Origin: a virus
Virus record (IMG/VR): IMGVR_UViG_3300018914_000069
Span: 1 to 58,466 of that record
Direction: 5' to 3' (one strand)
DNA length: 58,466 nt
The notes beneath the pieces are model-generated. The model did no database searches, was not told where the DNA came from, and saw only the letters and a list, made by a program, of their open reading frames with translations. A program made the position numbers and the translations under genes. Positions 49,705 through 57,297 of the stretch are shown here, in pieces; position 1 is the first letter of the stretch, and each line of letters begins with the position of its first letter.

Positions 49705-49760
49705 GCCACCTGACGAGCTAGTGAGAGTCTAGCGAAACGCCTAGAAATAGGCGTAGTGGT
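49705..49760 (+). ncRNA. Type I hammerhead ribozyme
   Basis: All core elements are present in order. Stem I 5' strand is GCCAC (49705-49709) and the core is CTGACGA (49710-49716). Stem II is GCTAG/CTAGC (49717-49721 with 49729-49733). GAAA (49734-49737) follows, then stem III CGCCTA/TAGGCG with a GAAA tetraloop (49738-49753), then TA (49754-49755), and stem I 3' strand GTGGT (49756-49760). Cleavage is expected after A49755 (GUA triplet). Stem I is open, which makes it type I. The RNA would cut itself 35 nt before the start codon of the 816-residue gene. Confidence 0.92.
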
Positions 49761-49790
49761 AAGTATTTAATTACAAGGAGGTATATACAT

Positions 49791-52241
49791 ATGAAATACC
49801 AAACGGGAACAATTGTAAAAATGGAAGGCTGCCCAAAGAAAGTGGATTGCGGAGTATTTGAGATTGACCGCCTTTGGAATGAAAACGAATCCGCATTTGT
49901 CTATAAGCTTAAAAAAGATGGTACACGTTCTAAAAACGGGCTTAATATCTTTAAAATTTCCCATATGGATAAGTACGGAAAGATTATCAATAGGGAAGAA
50001 CTTGCAAATGCCATTTCTCAAGTAAACAAGACACTTAAAGAAACTAAAGAAAATCAAACTATCTATACATATGTAGAAACAGACCGAAAAAAGCTGCAAA
50101 AAGGCGATTACATCAAAGTAGTTAAGCCTATTCATACAACGTCCAGCATTTACGCAATCCCAGCAGGAGCCATTTACACTATTTCCGCTTGTGAAGGTCA
50201 AAACGCTACAAGATACGTTTTAAAGCGTATCGGTAAAAAAGGGCAAGTATTAAGCGGTAACTCTGGAGCATTTAATATTGTTAGTTTTTCCGCTCAAACT
50301 GTAGAAAAACTGATTGCGGAAGGATATATCATCATTGTTGAGCAAGTACAGCAGATTAGAAAAGAAATGAGCCAACAACAAGAAGAACAACCAACAGCCG
50401 AACAGGTAACAGAACAAGCAGATAACCAAGCAGAAGCGCAAGAGGAGCCGACAAGCAACGAAACGAACACAGCAGAGCCAGTGAAAAAGCATCATGTCCA
50501 ATCTGTACAGGTGACACGTTTAGAGGGCTACAAATGGGATTGTAAGACGCTAACAGTCTCCACAATTGCAGAAGCTAACAAAGTCATTCAGGAAATGGCG
50601 TGGGCTGCGCCTTCTGATGGTTCGTATGACAAAACGCAATTTGTAATAACCTTTACAGATGAGAACACATATACAGGTAGAATTGACTTGCAATACAAAC
50701 ATACTAGCGGCTATGACTTAGAAAAGCATGTAATGAGACACATTAACTACATGATGGAACAGGGAACAGATGAACAAAAGGAACATGGCAGAGATTTCCT
50801 CAATAGGTATGTGCTTAGTGAGGAGCCTGTCAAAATTGAAGAAGTGAGAACAAAACCGCCTGCGCAAGCACAAGTAGAACAAGAACAGCAAGTCGAAATA
50901 ACAGGCACAACAGATGACAACGAGCTTCTTGTTCTGACTAATGAACAGTCCGCAGAGTTGGAAAAACGTTTCACAAACAACAAGGCAACCAAACAGGAAG
51001 AGGAACTATTAACCAAGTACCATTTGCAATTACAGGAACAGGCTATGAAATACAAGGCAACATTACCAAGCAACTATGAAGAATTGATTAATGATGAAAA
51101 CGTGTATAAAGTTCTTTCTTGCTTCCCTTCTGATGGTGGATCGGCTGGAGTGTATGAGATTGAAATAACAGGCAAGCAGTTAAAAGATGACTTATGGACT
51201 GGGGTATTTATTCTAAATATCATTACACCATTAGAAGAACAGCACGACACGACAGAAGAGTTTGAGGAGATTAGCAGCGAAGAGCAGACACAAGGAGAAC
51301 AAAGCGACACAGACAACGGAATAGCAGTTACAATTAATCAGGAATTACAGGGTATCGAAATTGCTTTTACTGAAAAGCCATTGCAAGAAGTCATCGTACA
51401 ACTAAAAACAAACGGTTTCCGCTGGTCTAAGTTTAAAAAAGTTTGGTATGCTAAACAAACAGGAAAAACACTTGCATTTGTTCAATGTTTGACAGGAGAA
51501 AAGGCGAACGACATCCATACAGAACAGGTAAAAACAGAGCAGCCTTATTCATATCCTGAAATTAATATTGATGATCTAGACCAATACACGGTTTCTGAAC
51601 AATTGCAAAGCCGCCTTAATTCTTCTTCCCTGTTTAATGTTGATTATCAGAAAGATTGTGAATTGACATTCCGAAACATTCAAAGCGAAGCTTTAGAAGT
51701 TCTTTCGCTAACAGATGATCCGCGTTTGACATATTACATAAAAAAATATGTACAATCATTTAAGCGGCGATATTATGAACAATACTTGAAAATACTTAAT
51801 CATAAAGCGTCTAACCCATCTTGGGCAGTTACTGGACGTGGTGGGATAAACGTAAGACGTTATAACAAAATGCAGGATAGATATGACAAATATCTTGGGG
51901 AATCAGTGAAACTGTCCGAAGAGTTTAAACGGAAGATGCAAGAATTCAAAAGGCAAATACGAGACGAAAAGCAGCGACAATGGCGCGAAAAAATGAATAT
52001 CAATCTAAGTGGAACAGAACTAAAAGAAATGTTTACAGTAGAGAAGAAACCTGTCACAGTGGCAGGATATACGGAAACAGTTAGGACATACAACTATAAC
52101 GGGTACACGATTGCAAAAACGTGGGGGATGTGGCGCATTTTTAAGAACGGAAAAGAGATTGATACAACACTCAAAACAACAGACACCCTAGACACGGCAA
52201 AAAGATATGTATTGATGCTCTGTGAGCAAGAATCTGCTTAA
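49791..52241 (+). CDS. Large polyvalent-type early protein
   Basis: 816 residues in several parts. Residues ~1-70 and ~95-190 are small beta domains (YIKVVKPIHTTSSIYAIPAG). A Gln/Glu-rich linker follows. An LPD25-like domain (LEGYKWDCKTLTVSTI, QFVITFTDENTYTGRIDL) lies near 240-330. A domain with IEIAFTEKPLQEVIVQLK and GFRWSKFKKVWYAKQT lies near 520-570 and is common in polyvalent proteins of mobile elements. A basic helical region near 610-720 includes SWAVTGRGGINVRRYNKM. Polyvalent proteins usually enter the recipient cell or counter its defences; the role here is unknown. AAGGAGG is nine bases from the ATG, just behind the ribozyme. Confidence 0.75.
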   Translation: MKYQTGTIVKMEGCPKKVDCGVFEIDRLWNENESAFVYKLKKDGTRSKNGLNIFKISHMDKYGKIINREELANAISQVNKTLKETKENQTIYTYVETDRKKLQKGDYIKVVKPIHTTSSIYAIPAGAIYTISACEGQNATRYVLKRIGKKGQVLSGNSGAFNIVSFSAQTVEKLIAEGYIIIVEQVQQIRKEMSQQQEEQPTAEQVTEQADNQAEAQEEPTSNETNTAEPVKKHHVQSVQVTRLEGYKWDCKTLTVSTIAEANKVIQEMAWAAPSDGSYDKTQFVITFTDENTYTGRIDLQYKHTSGYDLEKHVMRHINYMMEQGTDEQKEHGRDFLNRYVLSEEPVKIEEVRTKPPAQAQVEQEQQVEITGTTDDNELLVLTNEQSAELEKRFTNNKATKQEEELLTKYHLQLQEQAMKYKATLPSNYEELINDENVYKVLSCFPSDGGSAGVYEIEITGKQLKDDLWTGVFILNIITPLEEQHDTTEEFEEISSEEQTQGEQSDTDNGIAVTINQELQGIEIAFTEKPLQEVIVQLKTNGFRWSKFKKVWYAKQTGKTLAFVQCLTGEKANDIHTEQVKTEQPYSYPEINIDDLDQYTVSEQLQSRLNSSSLFNVDYQKDCELTFRNIQSEALEVLSLTDDPRLTYYIKKYVQSFKRRYYEQYLKILNHKASNPSWAVTGRGGINVRRYNKMQDRYDKYLGESVKLSEEFKRKMQEFKRQIRDEKQRQWREKMNINLSGTELKEMFTVEKKPVTVAGYTETVRTYNYNGYTIAKTWGMWRIFKNGKEIDTTLKTTDTLDTAKRYVLMLCEQESA

Positions 52242-52256
52242 CAACTAAAAATAATC

Positions 52257-52291
52257 ATCCTGCCTTATCTTATAACGGGATAGGGCAGGAT
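52257..52291 (+). terminator. Strong hairpin after polyvalent protein gene
   Basis: ATCCTGCC (52257-52264) pairs with GGCAGGAT (52284-52291), extended by TATC/GATA inside. No T-run follows; it may be an mRNA end or processing signal. Confidence 0.55.
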
Positions 52292-52325
52292 GACCCAAAT
52301 AACAGCATAACAGGGAGGGTTTCAA

Positions 52326-52478
52326 ATGACAGGAACAGCACACCGCATAGGAATTTTAGGTAAAGATCAATGGTCATATAATGGCAAGACAGGGGACGGC
52401 ATGGAAATTTATGAACACAAGGAACGAGGGTGGATCAACCTTTACAACCCAAAAACAGGAGAAATGATTGAAGACTGA
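52326..52478 (+). CDS. Small early protein
   Basis: 50 residues, starting MTGTAHRIGILGKDQWSYNG and ending YNPKTGEMIED; aromatic-rich. GGGAGGG precedes the ATG. Not recognised. ATAACAG repeats flank it on both sides. Confidence 0.5.
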   Translation: MTGTAHRIGILGKDQWSYNGKTGDGMEIYEHKERGWINLYNPKTGEMIED

Positions 52479-52510
52479 ATAACAGCAGCATAACAGAGGA
52501 GGTAATAAAC

Positions 52511-52609
52511 ATGCTAACGAAACGACAACAGGCAATCTTAGACATGCTTATTGCAATCTCAAAACAGGATAAACCCGTTAATACTAACCAAAGTAGAAAA
52601 GGAGCATAA
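52511..52609 (+). CDS. Short ORF with LexA-like N-terminus
   Basis: 32 residues, starting MLTKRQQAILDMLIAI, which is like the first helix of LexA-type repressors; the rest of that domain is missing. AGAGGAGG precedes the ATG. It may be a remnant of a LexA-like gene or a genuine small peptide. Confidence 0.4.
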   Translation: MLTKRQQAILDMLIAISKQDKPVNTNQSRKGA

Positions 52610-52613
52610 ACTC

Positions 52614-52913
52614 ATGAAAACAGTTTGTAAATATATCGTTTCATTGCTCATTGTGTGTGCTATCACTTTTTCAACGTCCAGCACGTTTGCATGTGGTGAC
52701 TATGCAGTATTCGTCTACAAGGTGACAAAGGTACAAAACGGGCAATACTGGGGAACTGGTGTTTACGATAACAGCAAAGTATATTTCATTCAGGATAATG
52801 TGATAACAGCCACTAAATTCAAAGTTGGTGATTTTGTGGTAGCTTACTTTGATCCTGATAACATAACAGATGGTCTTGTGGGTGTTGAAAAAGCGATTCC
52901 TGTAGGGAACTAA
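52614..52913 (+). CDS. Small exported protein
   Basis: 99 residues with a clear signal peptide (MKTVCKYIVSLLIVCAITFS, cleavage probably near residues 24-27) and a beta-rich mature part (VTKVQNGQYWGTGVYDNSKV, FKVGDFVVAYFDPD). The Cys after the signal (FAC) does not fit a lipobox well. AAAAGGAGC lies eight bases before the ATG at 52614. A secreted or surface protein in an early region could change the host envelope during lysogeny or infection. Not recognised. Confidence 0.6.
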   Translation: MKTVCKYIVSLLIVCAITFSTSSTFACGDYAVFVYKVTKVQNGQYWGTGVYDNSKVYFIQDNVITATKFKVGDFVVAYFDPDNITDGLVGVEKAIPVGN

Positions 52914-52949
52914 TAACAGAAGGTCGACAACAGAAAGGAGGAATAACAG

Positions 52950-53063
52950 ATGCATGATGAGCGTTTTGATGAGACAATGGGACTGATAACAGCCGTAGTA
53001 GGTGGGATTCTGATTGTGTTGATTGTGTTAGCAGCAAACGCAATGGGAATTACATTGGATTAA
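52950..53063 (+). CDS. Single-segment membrane peptide
   Basis: 37 residues with one membrane segment (LITAVVGGILIVLIVLAA). AAAGGAGG precedes the ATG. Not recognised; the topology is like small phage membrane peptides. Confidence 0.5.
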   Translation: MHDERFDETMGLITAVVGGILIVLIVLAANAMGITLD

Positions 53064-53077
53064 TAAATAAAAAATAG

Positions 53078-53106
53078 TTGTAAAGCGTATTGTGTTGGTA
53101 TATAAT
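53078..53106 (+). promoter_or_regulatory. Early-type promoter
   Basis: AATAAATAAAAAATAG upstream, TTGTAA (53078-53083), 17-base spacer, TATAAT (53101-53106); AGATACATAGC follows in the leader. Confidence 0.85.
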
Positions 53107-53194
53107 GGAATTAAGAACAGGATAACAGAACAGATACATAGCAACGATTTAAGATAGAAAAGAAACTAAATAACTTTATACGGGGGTACTTATA

Positions 53195-53497
53195 ATGACA
53201 GGATCAATGAACACTCGCAAGCAAGTTTCTACAGCTCGTAAAAAATCAATCAATGATTTAAAGAGCGGAAAATGGAAAAGGGAGTTTGATGAAGCGGTTT
53301 TGAAGTATCATGCAGAGAATGATCCTGAGATTAAAGAAAGTATTAAGTCCGCATTAGGATTCATGTCAACCACTTTTGGGATTAACAACTTTCCAGAATT
53401 AAAACAATATGCAAAAGAAAAGCTTGCTGAAATTGATAATAATGCAATTGAAAAGTTAACGCCTGCGGAGTTTGTAAAGCGCTGGAAAAATAAATGA
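53195..53497 (+). CDS. Small helical protein
   Basis: 100 residues, basic N-terminus (MNTRKQVSTARKKSINDLKS) and mostly helical. No strong ribosome binding site precedes the ATG (CGGGGGTACTTATA). The C-terminal TPAEFVKRWK is an ordinary amphipathic helix. Not recognised. It is the first gene behind the promoter at 53078-53106. Confidence 0.5.
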   Translation: MTGSMNTRKQVSTARKKSINDLKSGKWKREFDEAVLKYHAENDPEIKESIKSALGFMSTTFGINNFPELKQYAKEKLAEIDNNAIEKLTPAEFVKRWKNK

Positions 53498-53532
53498 AAC
53501 TATATTTTTATGGGGAAAGGGTTGATTGATAA

Positions 53533-53787
53533 ATGGGTTATAATTACGATGAACAAATCCGAAAACAAGATGAGTTTTTAACGACGGTATTTAGAAACAT
53601 GACTGATATTCAGATGAAACAAATAAGTAAAGGCGTTAACAAACTGGTTGAAAAAGGCATTCTTAATAAAGAAGACTATGAAGATATTCATTCAGTGATT
53701 GTATGGAAGTCAATTAAAGGTTTTTACAATCTGGAGACACAACCAAGAGAAGAGTTATGGAAGCTTTTGAACGAAATTTGCAAATAA
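53533..53787 (+). CDS. Small helical protein
   Basis: 84 residues, helical, starting MGYNYDEQIRKQDEFLTTVF. GGGAAAGGG precedes the ATG. Not recognised; co-directional with neighbours at short distances, so probably co-transcribed from 53.1 kb. Confidence 0.5.
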   Translation: MGYNYDEQIRKQDEFLTTVFRNMTDIQMKQISKGVNKLVEKGILNKEDYEDIHSVIVWKSIKGFYNLETQPREELWKLLNEICK

Positions 53788-53817
53788 AATGATCCTTTTA
53801 ACGGGAGATGAAGTGTA

Positions 53818-53994
53818 ATGGAAAAAGTAACAACTGCAGAATATAGGAAAATTACAGCCGCATTTTGGAATCAGGTTGCTACTATGAGAGATAACGGAGT
53901 ATCAGATCAAGAAATCGAGAAATATAAATGGGAAATGTTTAAGAAGCTTGAAACAGAATATGAGGTTGTAGATCAGCAGGACACAAAATTCTAA
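53818..53994 (+). CDS. Small helical protein
   Basis: 58 residues, starting MEKVTTAEYRKITAAFWNQV and ending DQQDTKF. GGGAGATGAAG precedes the ATG. Not recognised. Confidence 0.5.
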   Translation: MEKVTTAEYRKITAAFWNQVATMRDNGVSDQEIEKYKWEMFKKLETEYEVVDQQDTKF

Positions 53995-54032
53995 TACAAT
54001 TGAGATTTTATTATAAATCTGGAGTGATAATC

Positions 54033-54209
54033 ATGAATAATATCATTTTAGAAACACCTCTCAAGGTAACTAATACAAAACATGGACGGTTGATTATGCT
54101 TCCACCAGTAAGAGAGGCTACTGAACAAGATAGAGTAAATTTACATCGACTTATAGCAAGATTACTATTTGAAGATTATCAAATGTTAATAGGAAATGGA
54201 AAGGTATAG
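54033..54209 (+). CDS. Small protein
   Basis: 58 residues from the ATG at 54033, with GGAGTGA five bases upstream, in place of the longer frame starting at 54000. Contains LRMLPP-like LIMLPPVREATEQDRVN and a C-terminal helix. Not recognised. Confidence 0.5.
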   Translation: MNNIILETPLKVTNTKHGRLIMLPPVREATEQDRVNLHRLIARLLFEDYQMLIGNGKV

Positions 54210-54226
54210 TTGAAAGAAGGGATATT

Positions 54227-54760
54227 ATGGAGAATGTTATTGCTCTATATAAAGAAGGGAAATCCCTACAATATATTTCAGAATTAAAAGGCGTATCTTT
54301 AGGGAAGGTGCAAAAAATAATAAAAAACCATGAAGATAAAGGCTTTCAACTATATAGGAAGAGCAGAAAGCAAGGGGAAAGTTACGAAGAGTTCCAAAGA
54401 AGATTTGAACAAGAAGAGCATGAAAAGTTAGTTATTGAGTTGTTTAATCATTATTCTACTAATGAAATTGCAGAAATGCTTAATCAGAGTCAATGGAATA
54501 TTTGGCAGATTGTACATAAACATACTTTTGATACTAAGAATATTGATAAATATATGAAATTACACTGTGAAACTGAGACAGATGAATTCAAATTAAAAGA
54601 AAGGAAATTGTTTTTTGAAACCTATTTGCTAGATGTATCAATGAAAGCTAATGGTATAGAGGATGATGTTGCATATAGGAATGCTTTCTTGTATTATCAA
54701 ACCAATATCGGCATACTCGCTAAAGAATGTAAAAGGGATATACTTCCTACTTTTAAATAA
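54227..54760 (+). CDS. Protein with two HTH motifs
   Basis: 177 residues. Residues ~5-35 (YKEGKSLQYISELKGVSLGKVQKII) and ~70-100 (YSTNEIAEMLNQSQWNIWQI) each fit a helix-turn-helix, so DNA binding is likely. The C-terminal 70 residues are helical. GAAGGGA precedes the ATG. It could be a regulator of the small-gene region; targets are unknown. Confidence 0.6.
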   Translation: MENVIALYKEGKSLQYISELKGVSLGKVQKIIKNHEDKGFQLYRKSRKQGESYEEFQRRFEQEEHEKLVIELFNHYSTNEIAEMLNQSQWNIWQIVHKHTFDTKNIDKYMKLHCETETDEFKLKERKLFFETYLLDVSMKANGIEDDVAYRNAFLYYQTNIGILAKECKRDILPTFK

Positions 54761-54791
54761 AAGTAAAATTTAATTGAAGGTGGTATAATAG

Positions 54792-55028
54792 ATGACAAAA
54801 CACGAACTTGCCAAGAAGATTCATGATATGCAACGGGGTGAGACGTTTGATTTCGAATTTGTCAATAAATATGGAGACTTGATTTATGCAGCAGCTACGC
54901 ACTTTAGATTCCATGACTTGGAAAGGGTTCTTGTCTCAGCCTATGGAAGAAACGAATATGATCTGTTAATTACTGAATTTGATAACGTAAAGGATATTGA
55001 GGAGAAACTGGATTTTATCGTAAGTTAA
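54792..55028 (+). CDS. Small early protein
   Basis: 78 residues, helical then mixed (FVNKYGDLIYAAATHFRFHD). GAAGGTGG precedes the ATG. Not recognised. Confidence 0.5.
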   Translation: MTKHELAKKIHDMQRGETFDFEFVNKYGDLIYAAATHFRFHDLERVLVSAYGRNEYDLLITEFDNVKDIEEKLDFIVS

Positions 55029-55034
55029 ATAATA

Positions 55035-55061
55035 AGTAAAACCTCCCAGCACAGGGGAGGT
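55035..55061 (-). terminator. Terminator for the convergent minus-strand gene
   Basis: ACCTCCC (55041-55047) pairs with GGGAGGT (55055-55061). On the minus strand it is followed by TTTACTTATTATTT. It may also slow plus-strand transcripts coming from the other side. Confidence 0.65.
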
Positions 55062-55336
55062 CACACTTTAGCAGTTTTATCTCTATAACTCATGATTCCT
55101 AGATAAGCAATTTCTAATTTACCATCTAAGTAATTCGTTGGATTGTAGGCTACAATTTCCCCATGCTCAATCTCCTGTAACCTTAAATCAACGAGAAAAC
55201 CAGCAACTCTAGCCAAGTGATCTACAACGTCCAGTAATTCATGTGATTGATAAGTTCCGTAGGTAGTAGCTGCTACTTGAAGTTCACTCAACTTCTTGTG
55301 TAAGCCTTTGAGATAATCATAATCTAATTGCTTCAT
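55061..55336 (-). CDS. Small helical protein on the minus strand
   Basis: 91 residues, helical (GLHKKLSELQVAATTYG, HELLDVVDHLARVAGFLV), ending MSYRDKTAKV. It is the only minus-strand gene in the right arm after 37.6 kb and has its own terminator. No strong ribosome binding site is visible before the ATG (GGGAATGAAGCCAC). Not recognised. The reversed direction suggests independent acquisition. Confidence 0.5.
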   Translation of the reverse strand: MKQLDYDYLKGLHKKLSELQVAATTYGTYQSHELLDVVDHLARVAGFLVDLRLQEIEHGEIVAYNPTNYLDGKLEIAYLGIMSYRDKTAKV

Positions 55337-55413
55337 GTGGCTTCATTCCCTTCGGTTTATTGAACACGTTATAACAGAGTATGTATAGTAAATTAAGACT
55401 AGAACAGTTTTTT

Positions 55414-55487
55414 GGATCTGTAGCTCAAAGGATGAGCAGGCGGCTCATAACCGCTAGGTCTTGGTTCGATTCCAAGCAGATCCACCA
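55414..55487 (+). tRNA. tRNA with CAT anticodon (Met, or Ile2 type)
   Basis: Complete cloverleaf: 7-bp acceptor GGATCTG/CAGATCC, D arm GCTC...GAGC, anticodon loop CTCATAA, T arm CTTGG-TTCGATT-CCAAG, encoded CCA. The CAT anticodon reads Met; a lysidine-modified Ile tRNA cannot be excluded. Confidence 0.95.
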
Positions 55488-55488
55488 T

Positions 55489-55564
55489 GCGCCTGTAGCT
55501 CAGCGGATAGAGCAATCGCCTTCTAAGCGATGTGTCAGGGGTTCAAATCCCTTCAGGCGCACCA
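55489..55564 (+). tRNA. tRNA-Arg (TCT anticodon)
   Basis: Complete cloverleaf: acceptor GCGCCTG/CAGGCGC, D arm GCTC...GAGC, anticodon arm ATCGC-CTTCTAA-GCGAT, T arm AGGGG-TTCAAAT-CCCTT, encoded CCA. It starts one base after the previous tRNA. It would read AGA codons, which are frequent in this phage. Confidence 0.97.
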
Positions 55565-55592
55565 TACATATTAAAATTAGGATGTGATAACA

Positions 55593-55769
55593 GTGGACAT
55601 TGTTCCTGATGGGGTCGGTAGCTGCTTGTATCATGGAATATCAAAGAAAATAGAGTGGATTAACAACTGCATGGATTGGCATAGGGAAGACTCAAAAACA
55701 AATCCAAAATTGCTTAACCGAGATCTGAAAGACATTGAAGAAGCGATTGGGTTTAAAACTATCATGTAA
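55593..55769 (+). CDS. Small protein after tRNAs
   Basis: 58 residues from a GTG at 55593 (AGGATGTG upstream; a GTG at 55584 overlaps that site). Starts MDIVPDGVGSCLYHG and contains a conserved-looking Trp/Cys stretch (EWINNCMDWHRED). Not recognised. Confidence 0.45.
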   Translation: MDIVPDGVGSCLYHGISKKIEWINNCMDWHREDSKTNPKLLNRDLKDIEEAIGFKTIM

Positions 55770-55785
55770 CAAGAGGTGACACATC

Positions 55786-56199
55786 ATGTCTCATGAAATT
55801 GGCTCTTCTCTATGGTATAGAGAGCAAGTTGACAATATGGAGAAGATGGAGTTTGAAAAAGAAGTCGCCTATAGACATGAATTACTCGAAACATGTAACA
55901 ACAGGATTAAATTTAAACTTTCCGAAGGTATGATAGTAAGAATCCAAGCGTTCAAAGATTGGTATGACATAAAGGGAAGAAAATACAAGGGAGTTATTGA
56001 ACGCATAGATCATTGGACAGGGCTTCCACATCATTGGTTTGTTGAATTGAGACAAGGAAATAGGTTACTGAATTTCAGTGCAATATCAATTGGAGAAATT
56101 GAGATCTTGGCAGAAAAACAGGAGCCGCGTCGGGAGGATGATATGATTCTTCACAGCAAGTTCATTTATGATAAAGATAATCACAAATTTTATCATTGA
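55786..56199 (+). CDS. Phage protein, function unknown
   Basis: 137 residues. An N-terminal helical part is followed by a small beta barrel-like part (LSEGMIVRIQAFKDWYDIKG, KYKGVIERIDHWTGLPHHWF) resembling SH3-type folds. AGAGGTGAC precedes the ATG. Not recognised. Confidence 0.5.
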   Translation: MSHEIGSSLWYREQVDNMEKMEFEKEVAYRHELLETCNNRIKFKLSEGMIVRIQAFKDWYDIKGRKYKGVIERIDHWTGLPHHWFVELRQGNRLLNFSAISIGEIEILAEKQEPRREDDMILHSKFIYDKDNHKFYH

Positions 56200-56212
56200 G
56201 GAGTGACAATTG

Positions 56213-56377
56213 ATGGATGTTGCTTTTATAGCAGGCATTATGATGAATACTGAACGAAAAGTAAAACAAGGATGGACGTTCACATGGAAATGTGGCGTCT
56301 TAAATGCTACGCATGATCAATTAGGTGAGGTTAAGCTGGAGACAGATGAGCAAATTAGAAAATGGTTAATTCAATAA
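56213..56377 (+). CDS. Small protein
   Basis: 54 residues, starting MDVAFIAGIMMNTERKVKQG and ending IRKWLIQ. GAGGAGTGAC precedes the ATG and overlaps the end of the gene before. Not recognised. Confidence 0.5.
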   Translation: MDVAFIAGIMMNTERKVKQGWTFTWKCGVLNATHDQLGEVKLETDEQIRKWLIQ

Positions 56378-56410
56378 ATGCATAGATTTATCGAGAAAGG
56401 ATGAAAAGTC

Positions 56411-56593
56411 ATGATTATTTATTTGGTATATGATCGAAAATGGGAAGACAAAGATATTCTATATGTCGGTACTGAGGAGTCCATAGCTACAGTTATTTTC
56501 CAAAATGGAGATCATAACAGATTCATTGAATCATGGACTAATGGACAACGGATTAGTTGGACTCAGGGTGACTACAAGAGTAAAATTGTATAA
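56411..56593 (+). CDS. Small protein
   Basis: 60 residues, aromatic and beta-rich (LVYDRKWEDKDILYVGTEES). GAAAGGATG precedes the ATG. Not recognised; same direction and spacing as neighbours. Confidence 0.5.
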   Translation: MIIYLVYDRKWEDKDILYVGTEESIATVIFQNGDHNRFIESWTNGQRISWTQGDYKSKIV

Positions 56594-56634
56594 CTGAATT
56601 AAAGTCTGAATTTATGGGGAGAGACAGAGTTTAT

Positions 56635-56787
56635 ATGTATTTTTTTAAATTTTCTGATGGCAAAAAGCTATACATTGAAGCTGACAATGTACTTGAAGCA
56701 ATGAAAAGTGTTGAGGAAAAGTGGTATAAAGGTATATTTGATAAATGTGATTTTGAAGTAATGCATGTTACTGGAGCATCATACTAA
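56635..56787 (+). CDS. Small protein
   Basis: 50 residues, starting MYFFKFSDGKKLYIEADNVL; a strand-strand-helix pattern. GGGGAGAG lies more than ten bases before the ATG, which is long. Followed by a terminator. Not recognised. Confidence 0.5.
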   Translation: MYFFKFSDGKKLYIEADNVLEAMKSVEEKWYKGIFDKCDFEVMHVTGASY

Positions 56788-56813
56788 ACCAAATAAAAGA
56801 GACATTTCATGAG

Positions 56814-56845
56814 AGACTTTGCAGCATAAAGCAAAGTCTTTTTGC
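56814..56845 (+). terminator. Rho-independent terminator
   Basis: AGACTTTGC (56814-56822) pairs with GCAAAGTCT (56831-56839), followed by TTTTGC. Confidence 0.9.
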
Positions 56846-56877
56846 TTGAATAGCACAATAACCCATGACATAATATA

Positions 56878-56891
56878 AGAACAAATGTTCT
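56878..56891 (+). promoter_or_regulatory. LexA (SOS) box of YolD-like gene
   Basis: AGAACAAATGTTCT, GAAC-N4-GTTC type, next to a TAATAT/TATAAG -10 region and 19 bases before the YolD-like start. LexA repression is expected by analogy with Bacillus yolD-type operons. Confidence 0.75.
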
Positions 56892-56909
56892 TATATAGGG
56901 GTGTTAATA

Positions 56910-57251
56910 ATGCAGAGAAAATTAAACGACTTATTTGGTAGCATGCGAATGATTTTACCTGAACACAAAGCTGCCATACTGGATCACAATTCTGAGCGCG
57001 GTTTGGTTGAGAAGCCTTACATAGACGAAGATGAGATAGGTGAGATGTGCTTTCGGATCTATGATAGTACTCAATATGACTACGCAATAGACATAAAATG
57101 GTTTAAGCCTGTGAAGGGTGAGTTAGGGATAATTGAGTCTACTTGGGGTACTGTTCGTGAAATAGATGTTAACCGCAAAAGATTCAAAGTCACAAATGAC
57201 TGGGATTCCCAATGGATAAATATAGATCATTTGGTATCCGTAACGAAGTAA
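56910..57251 (+). CDS. yolD: YolD-like protein
   Basis: 113 residues with the YolD family pattern: RMILPEHKAAILDHNSERG, KPYIDEDEIGEMCF, a strand-rich centre and a closing NIDHLVSV. YolD-like proteins accompany SOS-induced UV-repair polymerase genes such as uvrX in Bacillus and SPbeta, probably as partner proteins. No uvrX-like gene follows here. GGGGTG precedes the ATG at 56910, and the LexA box upstream supports DNA-damage control. Terminators on both sides make it a single-gene unit. Confidence 0.8.
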   Translation: MQRKLNDLFGSMRMILPEHKAAILDHNSERGLVEKPYIDEDEIGEMCFRIYDSTQYDYAIDIKWFKPVKGELGIIESTWGTVREIDVNRKRFKVTNDWDSQWINIDHLVSVTK

Positions 57252-57267
57252 TTAATAAATTGTAGCA

Positions 57268-57297
57268 AAGACCTTATTTAACAAGGTCTTTTTTTCT
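57268..57297 (+). terminator. Rho-independent terminator after YolD-like gene
   Basis: AAGACCTT (57268-57275) pairs with AAGGTCTT (57283-57290), followed by TTTTTC. Confidence 0.9.

Noticed and set aside
55381-55587. A 68-codon open frame on the plus strand
   Set aside because: It runs straight through both tRNA genes and has no ribosome binding site.
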